A stretch of DNA of 64,000 nucleotides from Nocardiopsis ansamitocini (GTDB lineage: Bacteria > Actinomycetota > Actinomycetes > Streptosporangiales > Streptosporangiaceae): positions 62,001 through 126,000 of the forward strand of contig NZ_BSQG01000002.1 in the NCBI RefSeq assembly GCF_030268225.1. The letters run 5' to 3'. Below, one piece after another: positions 1 to 8,936 of the stretch (positions are counted from its first letter, which is position 1; the number at the start of each line of letters is the position of its first letter). Below the pieces are notes generated by a model. That model ran no database searches and was not told the DNA's origin. It saw only the letters and a list, made by a program, of their open reading frames with translations. The position numbers were made by a program, and so were the translations under genes.

Positions 1-165
1 TGGGGCAAGCGTCGTCTTTCCTACGACATCGCCAAGAACTCCGAGGGCATCTACGCCGTCATCGACCTCACGTCCACGCCGGCCACGGTCAAGGAGCTGG
101 ACCGCCAGCTCAACCTGACCGAGGCCATCCTGCGCACCAAGGTCCTGCGCCCCGAGGTGCACTAG
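1..165 (+). CDS. rpsF: 30S ribosomal protein S6, C-terminal part
   Basis: The window opens inside this gene; 54 codons remain before the TAG stop. The visible residues ([19 protein letters not shown], ending VLRPEVH) fit the C-terminal half of bacterial S6, which binds 16S rRNA as a partner of S18. Its place directly before ssb and rpsR is the standard rpsF-ssb-rpsR-rplI operon, so the short fragment is assigned with confidence. The start lies outside the window. Confidence 0.9.
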   Translation, partial: WGKRRLSYDIAKNSEGIYAVIDLTSTPATVKELDRQLNLTEAILRTKVLRPEVH

Positions 166-223
166 CACCTCCCGGTGCCGCACCGCCCGCTTCTTCTAGT
201 CCTAGGAATCCGGAGCCGAGCTA

Positions 224-811
224 ATGGCAGGCGAGACCCAGATCACGATCATCGGCAACCTTGTCGACGATCCTGAGCTGCGATTCACTCCCAGCGGAGC
301 CGCGGTCGCCAATTTCCGTGTGGCCTCGACCCCGCGCATGTTCGACAAGCAGTCGGGGGATTGGAAGGACGGCGAGTCGCTGTTCCTCTCCTGCTCCGTC
401 TGGCGCCAGTACGCCGAGAACGTGGCCGAGAGCCTTCAGCGCGGTATGCGCGTCATCGTGCAGGGCCGCCTGAAGCAGCGGTCGTACGAGACCAAGGAAG
501 GCGAGAAGCGCACCGTCTACGAACTCGACGTCGAAGAGGTCGGCCCCGCGCTGCGCAGCGCCACCGCCAAGGTGACGAAGACGCAGCGCCAGGGCGGCCA
601 AGGCGGCGGGTTCGGCGGAGGCGGGGGCTTCAACGGCGGCCAGCAGGGCGGTCAGGGCGGTGGATACGGCAACCAGGGGGGCGGCTTCGGCGGCAACCAG
701 GGTGGCCGTTCCGGTCCGCCGGCTGACGACCCCTGGGCCACCGGTGGCGGTGGCGGCGGCGGAGGGTTCGGCGGCGGTGGCGGGGGCTACTCCGACGAAC
801 CGCCGTTCTGA
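224..811 (+). CDS. ssb: single-stranded DNA-binding protein
   Basis: This is a 195-residue SSB that coats single-stranded DNA in replication, recombination and repair. The OB fold occupies about residues 1-112 (start [20 protein letters not shown]). A Gly/Gln-rich linker runs from about 120 to 185, and the tail SDEPPF is the acidic-phenylalanine tip that recruits partner proteins. The ATG follows a GGAG-like site by about 9 bases. It lies between rpsF and rpsR, as in most bacteria. The long glycine linker is typical of actinobacterial SsbA and accounts for the low-complexity DNA at about 600-790. Confidence 0.96.
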   Translation: MAGETQITIIGNLVDDPELRFTPSGAAVANFRVASTPRMFDKQSGDWKDGESLFLSCSVWRQYAENVAESLQRGMRVIVQGRLKQRSYETKEGEKRTVYELDVEEVGPALRSATAKVTKTQRQGGQGGGFGGGGGFNGGQQGGQGGGYGNQGGGFGGNQGGRSGPPADDPWATGGGGGGGGFGGGGGGYSDEPPF

Positions 812-887
812 CCCAGATCCTTGCAGTACGTACTCATCCCTGACCATCCCCGTGAAATATCGGGGCTCTTGAACAAGGAGCACCACG

Positions 888-1124
888 ATGGCAAAGCCGC
901 CAGTTCGCAAGCCTAAGAAGAAGGTTTGCCTGTTCTGCCAGGAAAAGCTGTCCTACATCGACTACAAGGACACCACCCTCCTGCGCAAGTTCATCTCCGA
1001 CCGCGGCAAGATCCGCGCGCGTCGGGTCACCGGCAACTGCACGCAGCACCAGCGTGACGTCGCCACGTCGATCAAGAACGCCCGCGAGATGGCGCTGCTG
1101 CCCTACACCAGCACCGCTCGCTAA
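888..1124 (+). CDS. rpsR: 30S ribosomal protein S18 (zinc-binding form)
   Basis: This 78-residue S18 assembles with S6 on the small ribosomal subunit. Cys14 and Cys17 (CLFC) together with Cys51 and His54 (NCTQH) form the zinc-ligand set of the C+ form. Many actinobacteria also carry a zinc-free paralogue expressed under zinc starvation, which is not in this window. The ATG has an AAGGAG site (aacaaggagcaccacg). It is transcribed with ssb and rplI. Confidence 0.96.
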   Translation: MAKPPVRKPKKKVCLFCQEKLSYIDYKDTTLLRKFISDRGKIRARRVTGNCTQHQRDVATSIKNAREMALLPYTSTAR

Positions 1125-1150
1125 CCGGGACCACGAGGAGGTATTCAGTC

Positions 1151-1597
1151 ATGAAGCTGATTTTGACCCACGAGGTCAATGGTCTCGGAGCCCCGGGCGA
1201 CGTCGTCGAGGTGAAGGACGGCTACGGCCGCAACTACCTGCTGCCCCGCGGCTTCGCCATCAGGTGGACGCGCGGCGGTCAGAAGCAGATCGATTCGATC
1301 CGCCGGGCACGCGCCGCCCGTGACATCCGCAGCCTGGACGACGCCAAGCAGATCGCCGGCCAGCTCGGTGCGCTCAAGGTGACGCTGACCCAGCGCTCGG
1401 GTGACTCCGGTCGCCTGTTCGGTTCGGTCACCGCCTCCGACGTCGCCGACGCCATCAAGGCGGCCGGCGGCCCGCAGGTCGACAAGCGCCGGATCGAGAT
1501 CCGCAACCCCATCAAGTCCGTGGGCGACTACAAGGTCGAGGTTCGCCTCCACCCTGAGGTCAGCGCTCCCGTCGAGCTTGAGGTCGTCGGCGCCTAG
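1151..1597 (+). CDS. rplI: 50S ribosomal protein L9
   Basis: The 148-residue product is full-length L9. The N-terminal 23S rRNA-binding domain shows the signature [21 protein letters not shown] near residues 17-36. A helical linker and the C-terminal domain, ending [10 protein letters not shown]-like, follow. The ATG is preceded by a GAGGAGG site at 1136-1142. It is the last gene of the rpsF operon and is followed at once by a strong intrinsic terminator. Confidence 0.96.
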   Translation: MKLILTHEVNGLGAPGDVVEVKDGYGRNYLLPRGFAIRWTRGGQKQIDSIRRARAARDIRSLDDAKQIAGQLGALKVTLTQRSGDSGRLFGSVTASDVADAIKAAGGPQVDKRRIEIRNPIKSVGDYKVEVRLHPEVSAPVELEVVGA

Positions 1598-1620
1598 GGT
1601 TCTGCCCGTCGCCGCTTCCC

Positions 1621-1662
1621 GGTGGCCCCGGCCCGTTTCATCGGGCCGGGGCCACCGTTTTT
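1621..1662 (+). terminator. intrinsic terminator of the rpsF-rplI operon
   Basis: A perfect 15-bp GC-rich stem (1621-1635 with 1642-1656) closes a six-base loop (tttcat) and is followed by GTTTTT. It begins 23 bases after the rplI stop. The next 30 bases carry three near copies of TTCTGCTTC, a minor tandem repeat. Confidence 0.93.
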
Positions 1663-1830
1663 CTGCTTCTTCTGCTTCTTCTGCTGGGAATCGGGAGAAG
1701 CGAGCTCCTCGTTGAAATAGCTTTTCCCATTCTTGGCGACACGCCGAGTAGCTTAAAGTAGCTATTTAGTGACACTTGGTCACCTATCTTGTCCTGTGGG
1801 CCTGTTGATCCACGGGAAGGATGAGGCCGA

Positions 1831-2658
1831 GTGGCAACTCATGAACAGCGCCCCGTAAAGGCGGGGTTGAGCAGGCGAAACGTCTTCCGTGGCGCGGCCG
1901 TCGCCGCCGGCGGGGTGCTCCTGGGGGGCGCCGTCGACCTCGGCGGTGCCCCGGTGGTTCTGGCCGCGGGGACACCCGTCATCTATGCGCGCGCGGACTG
2001 GAAGGCGCGCAAGGCAACCCAGTCCTCCCAGGTCGTGAGTACTATGCCCGACCACATCGTGGTGCACCACACGGCCACCGCCAATGCCACGAACTACTCC
2101 AAGGAGCACGCGTTCTCGCTGTCCCGGGGGATTCAGAACCACCACATGAACTCCAACGGGTGGAACGACACCGGCCAGCAGCTGACGATCAGCCGCGGCG
2201 GCCACATCATGGAGGGGCGCAACCGGTCCATCGACGCGATCGTCCAGCGCAGGCACGTGATCGGTGCGCACGTGGCCAACCACAACTCCCACACGGTCGG
2301 GATCGAGAACGAGGGCACCTACACCTCGGCGACGCCGCCCGGCGCGCTGATGGACTCCCTGGTCGAGACGTGTGCCTGGCTGTGCGTGGTCTACCGGCTG
2401 GACCCCAAGCGGGCGATCGTCGGGCACCGCGACTTCAATGCAACCAGTTGCCCCGGCGACAAGCTCTACTCGATGCTGCCCAAGCTGCGTACCGATGTCG
2501 CCGCGCTGCTCGACCGGTTGAAGACGACACTGCCCCAGGCCGGCACCGAACAGGTTCCGGACGCCAACTGCCCGGACTTCCCCGATGTGCCGCAGAACGA
2601 GAGGGCCATGGAGTTCTACCACGGCCCGACGGTGGGCAGTCGCGATACCGCAGGCTGA
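1831..2658 (+). CDS. Tat-exported N-acetylmuramoyl-L-alanine amidase (PGRP/amidase_2 type)
   Basis: The 275-residue product starts with a twin-arginine signal (SRRNVFRGAAVAAGG) and an Ala cleavage region near residue 45, so it should be exported folded. The mature part is an amidase_2/PGRP domain. HIVVHHTAT carries the first zinc histidine, and GHRDFNATSCPG supplies the second histidine and the cysteine. The family cleaves the MurNAc to L-Ala bond of peptidoglycan. GTG at 1831 was chosen because GGGAAGG lies about 10 bases upstream and no in-frame ATG fits the signal peptide. It converges with the next gene and appears to be transcribed alone. Confidence 0.88.
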   Translation: MATHEQRPVKAGLSRRNVFRGAAVAAGGVLLGGAVDLGGAPVVLAAGTPVIYARADWKARKATQSSQVVSTMPDHIVVHHTATANATNYSKEHAFSLSRGIQNHHMNSNGWNDTGQQLTISRGGHIMEGRNRSIDAIVQRRHVIGAHVANHNSHTVGIENEGTYTSATPPGALMDSLVETCAWLCVVYRLDPKRAIVGHRDFNATSCPGDKLYSMLPKLRTDVAALLDRLKTTLPQAGTEQVPDANCPDFPDVPQNERAMEFYHGPTVGSRDTAG

Positions 2659-2715
2659 TCCCGGTTCGGTTGCGCCCGGCCCCTCCCGACCCGCGGAGGC
2701 GGCCGGGTGCTGTCG

Positions 2716-4071
2716 TCAGCGGCCGGCGATGTCCCCGGTGACGATCCAGGCGGTGCCCAACGCGCGACTCCCCAGTGTTATGCCGCGGGCGACCATCCAC
2801 ACTCCGAAAGCCAGCCAGAGCGCGGTGAGGCCGAACGCGGAGCCGTTGGGGACGAGGAGCGGCACCAGTGCCGCGCACGGCAGGTAGGCCAGCATCGTCC
2901 ACAGGCTGGCCCACGCCAGATAGCGCTGGTCGCCCGCTCCCATAAGGATCCCGTCCAGAACCATCACCACGCCGCTCACCGGTTGCAGCAGGGCCACCAC
3001 CAGCAGGGCGGCCAGGATGAGGTCGCGGACCTGGGGATCGGTGGTGAAGGGCAACCACGCCCAAGGACGCACGATCAGCACCACTACGGTGAAGGCCACC
3101 CCCAGCATCACCCCCCACTCCACCATTCGGCGGGTGGCGGACCGGGTCCCGGCGATGTCGGAGGCTCCCAGATAGCGGCCGATGATCGCCTGCCCGGCGA
3201 TGGCGATCGCGTCCAGTGCGAAAACCAGCAACGACCACGTCAGGAAGGCCACCTGGTGTGCGGCGATCTCGGGGTCGCCCAGGCGGGCGGCGATCGCTGT
3301 CGTCACCAGCAGGACCACCCGGAGCGACACCGTGCGCACGAAAAGCGCGAACCCTGCCGTGGCCGTGGAGTGCAGTCCGGTGCGGGTGGGCGCCAGGGAG
3401 ACCCCGTGGCGGAGGGCGACGCGGCGCACCGCGGACAGATACACGGCGGCCCCGGCGGTCTGCGCGACCACCGTCGCCCAGGCGGAGCCGGCGATCCCCC
3501 AGCCGAATCCGAAGACGAACAGCACGCACAACACGATGTTGGCGAGATTCGAACCGACCGCGACGTACAGCGGGATCCGGGCGTTCTGCAGGCCCCGCAA
3601 TACCCCCGTTCCGGCCATGATCACCAGGAGCGCCGGTGTGCTCAGCAGGCTGATTCGCAGGTAGGTTAATGCGTGCGGGGCCACGGCATCGGAGGCGCCG
3701 AGCACCTCGATCATCCATGGGGCCAGTGGCCAACCCGCGACGATGATGGCGATGCCGATCAGGAGCGCGAGCCACAGGCCGTCGACCCCGTGTCGGAGGC
3801 CCTCGGCGATTCTTCCGGCGCCGAACTTACGCGCCACCGACGAGGTGGTGCCGTAGGCGAGGAAGACGCAGAGGTTGGCCAGGGTCAACAGGATCTGGCT
3901 GGCGATGCCCAGCCCGCCGAGTTCTTCGGTTCCCAGCCGCCCCACGACCGCGGAGTCGGTGAGCAGGAACAGCGGCTCGGAGACGAGTGCGAAGAAGGTG
4001 GGAACGGCGAGCCGGAAGATCTCGCCGTCGCGGGGGTGCCGGAAAGGGGCGGCGCTGAGCAGACGTGGCAT
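2716..4071 (-). CDS. MATE family efflux transporter (DinF-like)
   Basis: The product is a 451-residue integral membrane protein with about twelve hydrophobic segments in two homologous halves. The N-terminal segment (IFRLAVPTFFALVSEPLFLL) and the motif VVGRLGTEELGGLGIASQI are typical of the DinF branch of MATE exporters, which expel cationic compounds using Na+ or H+ gradients. The substrate cannot be read from sequence. It is convergent with the amidase gene. Its start lies upstream of the DnaA-box-rich gap before dnaB, so that gap is shared with dnaB. Confidence 0.9.
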   Translation of the reverse strand: MPRLLSAAPFRHPRDGEIFRLAVPTFFALVSEPLFLLTDSAVVGRLGTEELGGLGIASQILLTLANLCVFLAYGTTSSVARKFGAGRIAEGLRHGVDGLWLALLIGIAIIVAGWPLAPWMIEVLGASDAVAPHALTYLRISLLSTPALLVIMAGTGVLRGLQNARIPLYVAVGSNLANIVLCVLFVFGFGWGIAGSAWATVVAQTAGAAVYLSAVRRVALRHGVSLAPTRTGLHSTATAGFALFVRTVSLRVVLLVTTAIAARLGDPEIAAHQVAFLTWSLLVFALDAIAIAGQAIIGRYLGASDIAGTRSATRRMVEWGVMLGVAFTVVVLIVRPWAWLPFTTDPQVRDLILAALLVVALLQPVSGVVMVLDGILMGAGDQRYLAWASLWTMLAYLPCAALVPLLVPNGSAFGLTALWLAFGVWMVARGITLGSRALGTAWIVTGDIAGR

Positions 4072-4213
4072 GACCCTGCAACGGTACCCGGACGGATCCT
4101 CGATGATCGATCACGGGGCCGGTATGCGTCGTAACGGAGGGGGAGGGGCCGAATGTGACACGCGCGGCGGTTCGGGGACTCTCGGCAAGTTCTCCACCGA
4201 AACTGTCCCGACC

Positions 4214-4392
4214 TGTGGATAACCTGTGGATATCTGGTTGTGAACTTTCTTTCATGCACAGCCAGTGGACAGAGTTTTTGCAGTTCAAGTTGGGTGTGGA
4301 TGGCATGGTGACGAGTTATCCACAGGCTGGGTCCACAGGTTATCCCCAGTACGGCCGCCGCTGTCCACAGGTTGTCCCCAGCTTCGTCCACA
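4214..4392. promoter_or_regulatory. cluster of DnaA boxes upstream of dnaB
   Basis: Perfect TTATCCACA boxes lie at 4214-4222 (reverse) and 4316-4324 (forward). One-mismatch copies lie at 4225-4233 (reverse), 4340-4348 and, against the TTGTCCACA variant, 4361-4369 and 4384-4392. A further TTGTCCCCA is at 4372-4380. Orientation changes in mid-cluster. The cluster fills the gap between the divergent MATE gene and dnaB. It could be a DnaA-controlled promoter region or a DnaA-titrating site. Confidence 0.75.
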
Positions 4393-4467
4393 GGCCGCTT
4401 TGCGAGCGGTCCCAGAACTAGCGACAATCCAGGTTCGGTCTTGTTTGGTCAGGTGCAGGGGGAAACC

Positions 4468-5820
4468 GTGAGCGGTGCCGATCATCCATCGGATGAGAGC
4501 GGGTTCGAGCGGACCCCTCCCAACGACATCATGGCGGAGCAGTGCGTGCTGGGGGGCATGCTGCTGTCCAAGGAAGCCATCACCCAGGTCGTCGAGATCG
4601 TGCGCTCGGCCGACTTCTACCGCCCGGCGCACCAGACCATCTATGACACGGTCATCGACCTCTTCTCCCGTGGCGAGCCGGTCGACGCGGTGTCGGTCAA
4701 CGCCGAGCTCACCAAGCGTGGTGAGATCACCCGGGTGGGGGGAGCGCCTTACCTGCACACCCTCACCGACGCGGTCCCCACTGCGGCCAACGCCGGGTAC
4801 TACGCGCGCATCGTCTCCGATCGAGCGGTTCTGCGCCGCCTGGTCGAGGTGGGTACCCGTATCGCCCAGATCGGCTATTCCGGTGACGGAGAGGTGGACG
4901 ACCTCGTCGATCGGGCCCAGGCCGAGATCTACCGGGTTGCGGAGAAGCGCACCGGTGAGGACTATCTGCCTCTCGCCGAGATCATGCCGGGGGCCTTGGA
5001 CGAGATCGAGGCGATCTCCTCCCACGACGGATCCATGACCGGTGTCCCCACGGGGTTCACCGACTTCGACGCCCTGTCCAACGGACTTCACCCGGGGCAG
5101 ATGATCATCATCGCGGCCCGACCTGCTGTGGGTAAGTCCACCCTCGCGTTGGACTTCGCCCGGGCCGCCTCGATCAAGCACCAGCTGACGAGCGTCTTCT
5201 TCAGCCTGGAGATGGGGCGCAACGAGATCGTCATGCGGCTGCTCTCGGCGGAGGCGCGGGTGCCGCTGCACACGATGCGCTCCGGCCTGATGAACGACGA
5301 CGACTGGACCCGGCTGGCCCGGCGCATGGGAGAGGTCGCAAGCGCTCCGCTGTTCATCGACGATTCCCCGAACATGTCGATGATGGAAATCCGGGCCAAG
5401 TGCCGGCGACTCAAGCAGCAGCACGATCTCAAGCTCGTCATCGTCGACTACCTGCAGCTGATGAGCTCGCCGGGACGGGTCGAGAGCCGTCAGCAGGAAG
5501 TCTCGGAGATGTCGCGTTCACTGAAGCTTCTGGCCAAGGAGCTGGAAGTTCCAGTCATCGCGCTCTCCCAGCTCAACCGAGGCCCCGAACAACGGACGGA
5601 TAAAAAGCCTCAGGTCAGTGACCTGCGTGAATCCGGGTCGATCGAGCAGGACGCCGACATGGTCATCCTGCTCTATCGCGAAGACGTGCACGAGAAGGAG
5701 TCGCCGAGGGCGGGGGAGGCCGACCTGATCGTGGCCAAACACCGTAACGGCCCGACCGCCACGGTCACGGTGGCGTTCCAGGGGCACTACAGCCGATTTG
5801 TCGATATGGCCCCCGGCTAA
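4468..5820 (+). CDS. dnaB: replicative DNA helicase
   Basis: This is the hexameric 5'-3' helicase of the replication fork. With the GTG at 4468 the protein has 450 residues, the family norm. The N-terminal domain begins at PPNDIMAEQCVLGGMLL, and the RecA-like domain has Walker A ARPAVGKST near residue 220 and LVIVDYLQLM as Walker B. No intein interrupts these motifs, although actinobacterial dnaB genes sometimes carry one. The GTG has a GGGGGA site 6 bases upstream; an in-frame TTG at 4372 would place the start inside the DnaA-box cluster and was rejected. Confidence 0.95.
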   Translation: MSGADHPSDESGFERTPPNDIMAEQCVLGGMLLSKEAITQVVEIVRSADFYRPAHQTIYDTVIDLFSRGEPVDAVSVNAELTKRGEITRVGGAPYLHTLTDAVPTAANAGYYARIVSDRAVLRRLVEVGTRIAQIGYSGDGEVDDLVDRAQAEIYRVAEKRTGEDYLPLAEIMPGALDEIEAISSHDGSMTGVPTGFTDFDALSNGLHPGQMIIIAARPAVGKSTLALDFARAASIKHQLTSVFFSLEMGRNEIVMRLLSAEARVPLHTMRSGLMNDDDWTRLARRMGEVASAPLFIDDSPNMSMMEIRAKCRRLKQQHDLKLVIVDYLQLMSSPGRVESRQQEVSEMSRSLKLLAKELEVPVIALSQLNRGPEQRTDKKPQVSDLRESGSIEQDADMVILLYREDVHEKESPRAGEADLIVAKHRNGPTATVTVAFQGHYSRFVDMAPG

Positions 5821-5865
5821 CCGGGGAAGAAGAAAGGCCCCCTCGTGCGGGCTCTTCTTCGCCGG
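5821..5865 (+). terminator. hairpin after dnaB
   Basis: CCGGGGAAGAAG (5821-5832) pairs with CTTCTTCGCCGG (5854-5865) with one mismatch, directly after the dnaB stop. There is no U-run, so it may act as a weak terminator or RNA-stabilising hairpin. Nothing else is evident up to 6114. Confidence 0.5.
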
Positions 5866-6114
5866 ACAGGAGAAGCAGGCTGCTGCCGGCGCTGCCGGCA
5901 GGGACGATCGGCCCATCGGGCAGGAACACCGCCGACCCCGGGAATGTCCAAGGCCGCCTGCCCTGGAAGGAACGCGGCAGGGAGCAGGGGCTCGCACGGC
6001 CCGGGATGCCTTTGCGTTCGATCCGCAGGAGCCACGGTGTCCGGATCGAGGAGGACGCGACGGCTCCTTGCCGGCTGCGCATTGGGTAGCGCGGCCGGCA
6101 AAAAGCCGAGGAGC

Positions 6115-6339
6115 CTAGCTCCAGCGTGCCTCTGGGCGGCTTCGCCCGTACTCGTCGGTCACCAGAATCCAGGTCATACGCGGTCGGGCCGAGATGGCCT
6201 CGACTTCGGTGGTGCGTTGGCCGGGCAGCACGGGAAGGCGCTGCTCGGCGGGGACGCCGAGAGAGCGCGTCGACCGGCGGCGGCGACGGGTCAATTGACG
6301 AGCCGTGGACGAGGGAGCCTCGCTGACCTTCCGGGCCAT
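6115..6339 (-). CDS. small basic protein of unknown function
   Basis: The 74-residue product begins MARKVSEAPSSTARQL and continues with a run of arginines (RRRRRSTRS). A second half contains ISARPRMTWILVTDEYGRSRPEARWS-like sequence. The ATG at 6339 is preceded by AGAGGTGA at good spacing, which decides the start over an upstream in-frame ATG. I do not recognise the family. The basic first half could contact nucleic acid, but that is a guess. There is no signal peptide or membrane segment. It is transcribed alone. Confidence 0.6.
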   Translation of the reverse strand: MARKVSEAPSSTARQLTRRRRRSTRSLGVPAEQRLPVLPGQRTTEVEAISARPRMTWILVTDEYGRSRPEARWS

Positions 6340-6437
6340 TGCTTCACCTCTTAAGTTCAACCTGCTGAGAGCATCAGTTAACCCTTTGTTCACCTTTGAG
6401 TCAACTTGATTCCACTGTGTGGCCGCACACGGACAGC

Positions 6438-6463
6438 AAAAAGCGCCCGCCGATGGCGGGCGC
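6438..6463 (-). terminator. intrinsic terminator of the PH-domain operon
   Basis: A perfect 9-bp stem (6443-6451 with 6455-6463) with a three-base loop is followed, in the minus direction, by TTTTT (6442-6438). It lies 16 bases past the stop of the gene at 6479-6994. Confidence 0.88.
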
Positions 6464-6478
6464 CCGTGCCGTTCTGCG

Positions 6479-6994
6479 CTAGCTGTTGTCCGGGAAGATC
6501 AGTCCGACGACCTCAAGGTAGAGCTGTTCCGGGTAGGGCACGAAGTTGATCCGGCTCAGTGCCTGGTCCTGGCCGGCGGACTCCATCACGAAGGTGCCGT
6601 ATCCGATCAGTCGGCCGATCAGCGAACGCTCGAAGCGCATGTCGGTGACCTTGCCGAGCGGCATCATGTTGATCTGCCGGGTGATCAACCCGGTCGTCAG
6701 AAGCAGTCGCGCGGATGTGATCACGAAGTAGTCGACCGACCACTCCGCGACCTTCCAGACGAACCACACCAGCACCAGTAGCCACACCCACCAGATGACG
6801 GCCAGAACCGTCGGCTCCCCCGCGATCGCGGAGTTGCTGAGCAGGCCGGCCACGATCAGGGTTCCCAGCACCAGGCCGACCGGGCCCATGAGGACCGCCG
6901 GATGACGGCGCATGGTGATGACCTGCTGCTCGTGTGGGAGCAGATACCGGTTGACCGAAGCGGGCGCGGCATCGCCTGGAGTTACGAGCTTCAT
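6479..6994 (-). CDS. PH domain-containing membrane protein (bPH2/DUF304)
   Basis: The 171-residue product has two adjacent hydrophobic segments (about residues 33-55 and 62-82) followed by a bacterial PH-like domain. The pattern VDYFVITSARLLLTTGLITRQINMMPL...VTDMRFERSLIGR is typical of the bPH2 (YdbS/DUF304) family, which has no firmly established biochemical role. It probably faces the cytoplasm. The ATG is 15 bases downstream of the stop of the 54-residue membrane protein, so the two form an operon ending at the terminator at 6438-6463. Confidence 0.8.
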   Translation of the reverse strand: MKLVTPGDAAPASVNRYLLPHEQQVITMRRHPAVLMGPVGLVLGTLIVAGLLSNSAIAGEPTVLAVIWWVWLLVLVWFVWKVAEWSVDYFVITSARLLLTTGLITRQINMMPLGKVTDMRFERSLIGRLIGYGTFVMESAGQDQALSRINFVPYPEQLYLEVVGLIFPDNS

Positions 6995-7008
6995 GCTGAC
7001 TCAGGCCC

Positions 7009-7173
7009 TTAAACGAGCAGTGCGTTCACGAAGCGGGAGAGTGAGTCGGCGGCACCGGCCAGCCCTCCCAACGCGGACTGAACCAGGTTCGCCACGGTCT
7101 CCGGTTGAGTCAGAAGATAGAAGACGACGAAGGCAATGAGGGCATACCCCAGCCACTTTTTCAGCTTCGCCAT
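7009..7173 (-). CDS. 54-residue single-span membrane protein
   Basis: The product begins MAKLKKWLGYALIAFVVFYL, a basic N-terminus followed by one transmembrane helix. A polar stretch (TQPETVANLVQSAL) and a second weakly amphipathic helix follow. The ATG has a GGGGAG site about 6 bases upstream. Spacing to the PH-domain gene is 14 bases, so they are cotranscribed and may form one membrane complex (inference). I do not recognise a named family. Confidence 0.7.
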   Translation of the reverse strand: MAKLKKWLGYALIAFVVFYLLTQPETVANLVQSALGGLAGAADSLSRFVNALLV

Positions 7174-7318
7174 GATCGAACTCCCCAATAAAGCGCCTTG
7201 GACCCACTAACCCAACTCGATTGTTACACCGGTAATCGGCTACGTAAAGGCAGTTGCCCCTTTTCGGCGTGCCGCCCCAGTTCGCGGGGTTGCGGTCGTG
7301 CTCAACTGTTGGTATCGG

Positions 7319-7543
7319 TCAGCGCATTTCGGCGAAGGCAAGTGCGAGGACCTTCAGGTGCTGGCGGGCGATCCGTTCCACCAGATCGGGGGTGGCGCGC
7401 CCGGTCACGTCCTGTGCCCCGTGCCGGGCCGCGTTCACGCATCTGGTCACCGTCGACTCGGGGTGGACGCCCTCGAACTCGGCGCGCAGTCGGGTGGCGA
7501 CCGGTTTGAACTCGCGTGGCGCAGCGTCTGGCGTCTGGGACAT
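7319..7543 (-). CDS. small helical protein, resembles three-helix-bundle dimerisation proteins
   Basis: The 74-residue product (start MSQTPDAAPREFKPVATRL) is predicted all-helical. The stretch GAQDVTGRATPDLVERIAR resembles the short actinobacterial three-helix-bundle dimerisation proteins. I rely on recollection of that pattern, not on a search. ATG at 7543 is fixed by GAGGAG 6 bases upstream; an ATG far upstream would add an unlikely Pro/Arg-rich leader. There is no signal peptide and no obvious operon partner. Confidence 0.6.
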   Translation of the reverse strand: MSQTPDAAPREFKPVATRLRAEFEGVHPESTVTRCVNAARHGAQDVTGRATPDLVERIARQHLKVLALAFAEMR

Positions 7544-7907
7544 GTCACTCCTCGAGGGGTTAGGGGTGAACGGTGGCGTTTCGCATCCGTCTCCGTGCGG
7601 CGAGTAGTCGCCGCAGGGAGTGGCAGGGCCACGTGGATGGGAACGCGTGGATTTTTGGAATCGGAAACCGGTCCGCAGAGGCGCGTGGTCAGGGAGCCCG
7701 GAGGGGGTGTGCGGTATGCCGGATTTTCGGGTAATGCTGCTCATGGAGTTAAGGGTGAGCATAACCAGGATCACTCTAATGTGTCACGGCCGAGTCTCAG
7801 GATGAATTCGGCTTACTCAAAAAACCCGTTCCGGTGCTTTTGTGTTGCTAACGGTCCTGAGAGAACGCCGTGAACCGTTGAACGACCGCGTTGCGCCGAC
7901 CGTTTCA
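7544..7907. other. gap without a gene
   Basis: No convincing coding region is seen. A perfect 8-bp inverted repeat with a 4-base loop (TGCGGCGA/TCGCCGCA) lies at 7596-7615, upstream of the 74-residue gene. The AT-richer stretch at about 7735-7850 may carry promoters. Confidence 0.4.
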
Positions 7908-7935
7908 GGCGCGCCCGGTTGCGGCCGGGCGCGCC
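7908..7935 (-). terminator. hairpin downstream of upp
   Basis: A perfect 11-bp GC stem (7908-7918 with 7925-7935) closes a 6-base loop, 34 bases past the upp stop. There is no U-run, so it is a presumed terminator of the L-shaped actinobacterial kind. Confidence 0.6.
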
Positions 7936-7969
7936 ACAGCACATCGAGGCCCGTGTGTTCGGCGGGGGC

Positions 7970-8623
7970 TCAGACGCAGCCGTACAGCCGGTCACCGGCG
8001 TCGCCCAGTCCGGGGATGATGAAGCCCTGTTCGTTCAGCTGCTCGTCCACGGCCGCCGTCACCACGCGCAGCACCGCGCTGTGGTCCTCGCCCAGGGACT
8101 CCTTGAGCTTCGTCTGAACGGCCTCCAGCCCCTCGGGAGCGGCGAGCAGGCAGATGGCGGTGACGTGGTCGGCGCCGCGCTCCACGAGGAGCTTCAGAGA
8201 GGCCGCCAGGGTTCCCCCGGTGGCGAGCATCGGGTCGAGGACGTAGCACTGGCGTCCGGCGAGATCCTGCGGAAGCCGGTCCGCGTAGGTCGCCGGCTGG
8301 AGGGTCTCCTCGTTGCGGGCCATGCCCAGGAAACCGACCTCGGCGGTCGGCAGGAGCCGGGTCATCCCGTCGAGCATCCCGAGTCCCGCACGCAGGATCG
8401 GGATCACCAGCGGGGTCGGCCGGGTGAGTTGGACACCCGGCGCAGGGGCCAGCGGGGTCTCCACGGTGACATCGGATACCCGGACGTCCCTGGTGGCCTC
8501 GTAGGCGAGCAGCGTGACCAGCTCGTCGGTCAACCGACGGAAGGTCGGGGAGTCGGTGCGGGCGTCGCGAAGCGTCGTGAGCTTGTGGGCGACGAGAGGG
8601 TGGTCAACGACAAGGATTTCCAT
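7970..8623 (-). CDS. upp: uracil phosphoribosyltransferase
   Basis: This cytosolic salvage enzyme makes UMP from uracil and PRPP. The 217-residue length is normal. The PRPP-binding region is [18 protein letters not shown], and the C-terminal uracil-binding segment is [16 protein letters not shown]. The ATG at 8623 ([20 protein letters not shown]) matches family starts; a TTG three codons earlier is possible. No strong Shine-Dalgarno site is seen. It is divergent from the deaminase-associated genes, and a hairpin lies downstream. Confidence 0.95.
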   Translation of the reverse strand: MEILVVDHPLVAHKLTTLRDARTDSPTFRRLTDELVTLLAYEATRDVRVSDVTVETPLAPAPGVQLTRPTPLVIPILRAGLGMLDGMTRLLPTAEVGFLGMARNEETLQPATYADRLPQDLAGRQCYVLDPMLATGGTLAASLKLLVERGADHVTAICLLAAPEGLEAVQTKLKESLGEDHSAVLRVVTAAVDEQLNEQGFIIPGLGDAGDRLYGCV

Positions 8624-8936
8624 AATGGACAAAACTACCGTTCGTCGCGGGCCTGAACCCGCTTACGGCGAAGGAAGCGTTTCTCACCAGGGGGTTCGTC
8701 CCCAGGGGGACAGACTCCCGACTGTCCTCAACCCGGTCCGCGCCGGGTGAACTTGACCGTCCCGTTCTGTTGAGGATGAGGCGTCCGTTCTAATAGGAGC
8801 TGTGAGCGCGGACTTCTATCACGGAGACAGCTCCCCATGGGGAGACCGAGTCGCGGACGGGGGCAGCCCATACGGTGACGCCGCCCGAGACGATCTGCGA
8901 TCCTGGCCGGATCAAGGCCATCCGGGTGGAGTGACG
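8624..8936. other. divergent intergenic region between upp and the deaminase-associated genes
   Basis: The stretch holds the opposing promoters of upp and the plus-strand operon, which I cannot place exactly. A GTG at 8802 with AGGAG just upstream would extend the downstream protein by 45 residues of low-complexity, Gly/Asp-rich sequence. Confidence 0.4.

Noticed and set aside
4372-4467. TTG at 4372 as the dnaB start
   Set aside because: It lies inside the DnaA-box cluster and has no ribosome site; GTG at 4468 has one and gives the normal length.
8802-8936. GTG at 8802 as start of the first deaminase-associated protein
   Set aside because: The extra 45 residues are low-complexity and not seen in the second copy; the AGGAG is very close. 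Kept only as an alternative.
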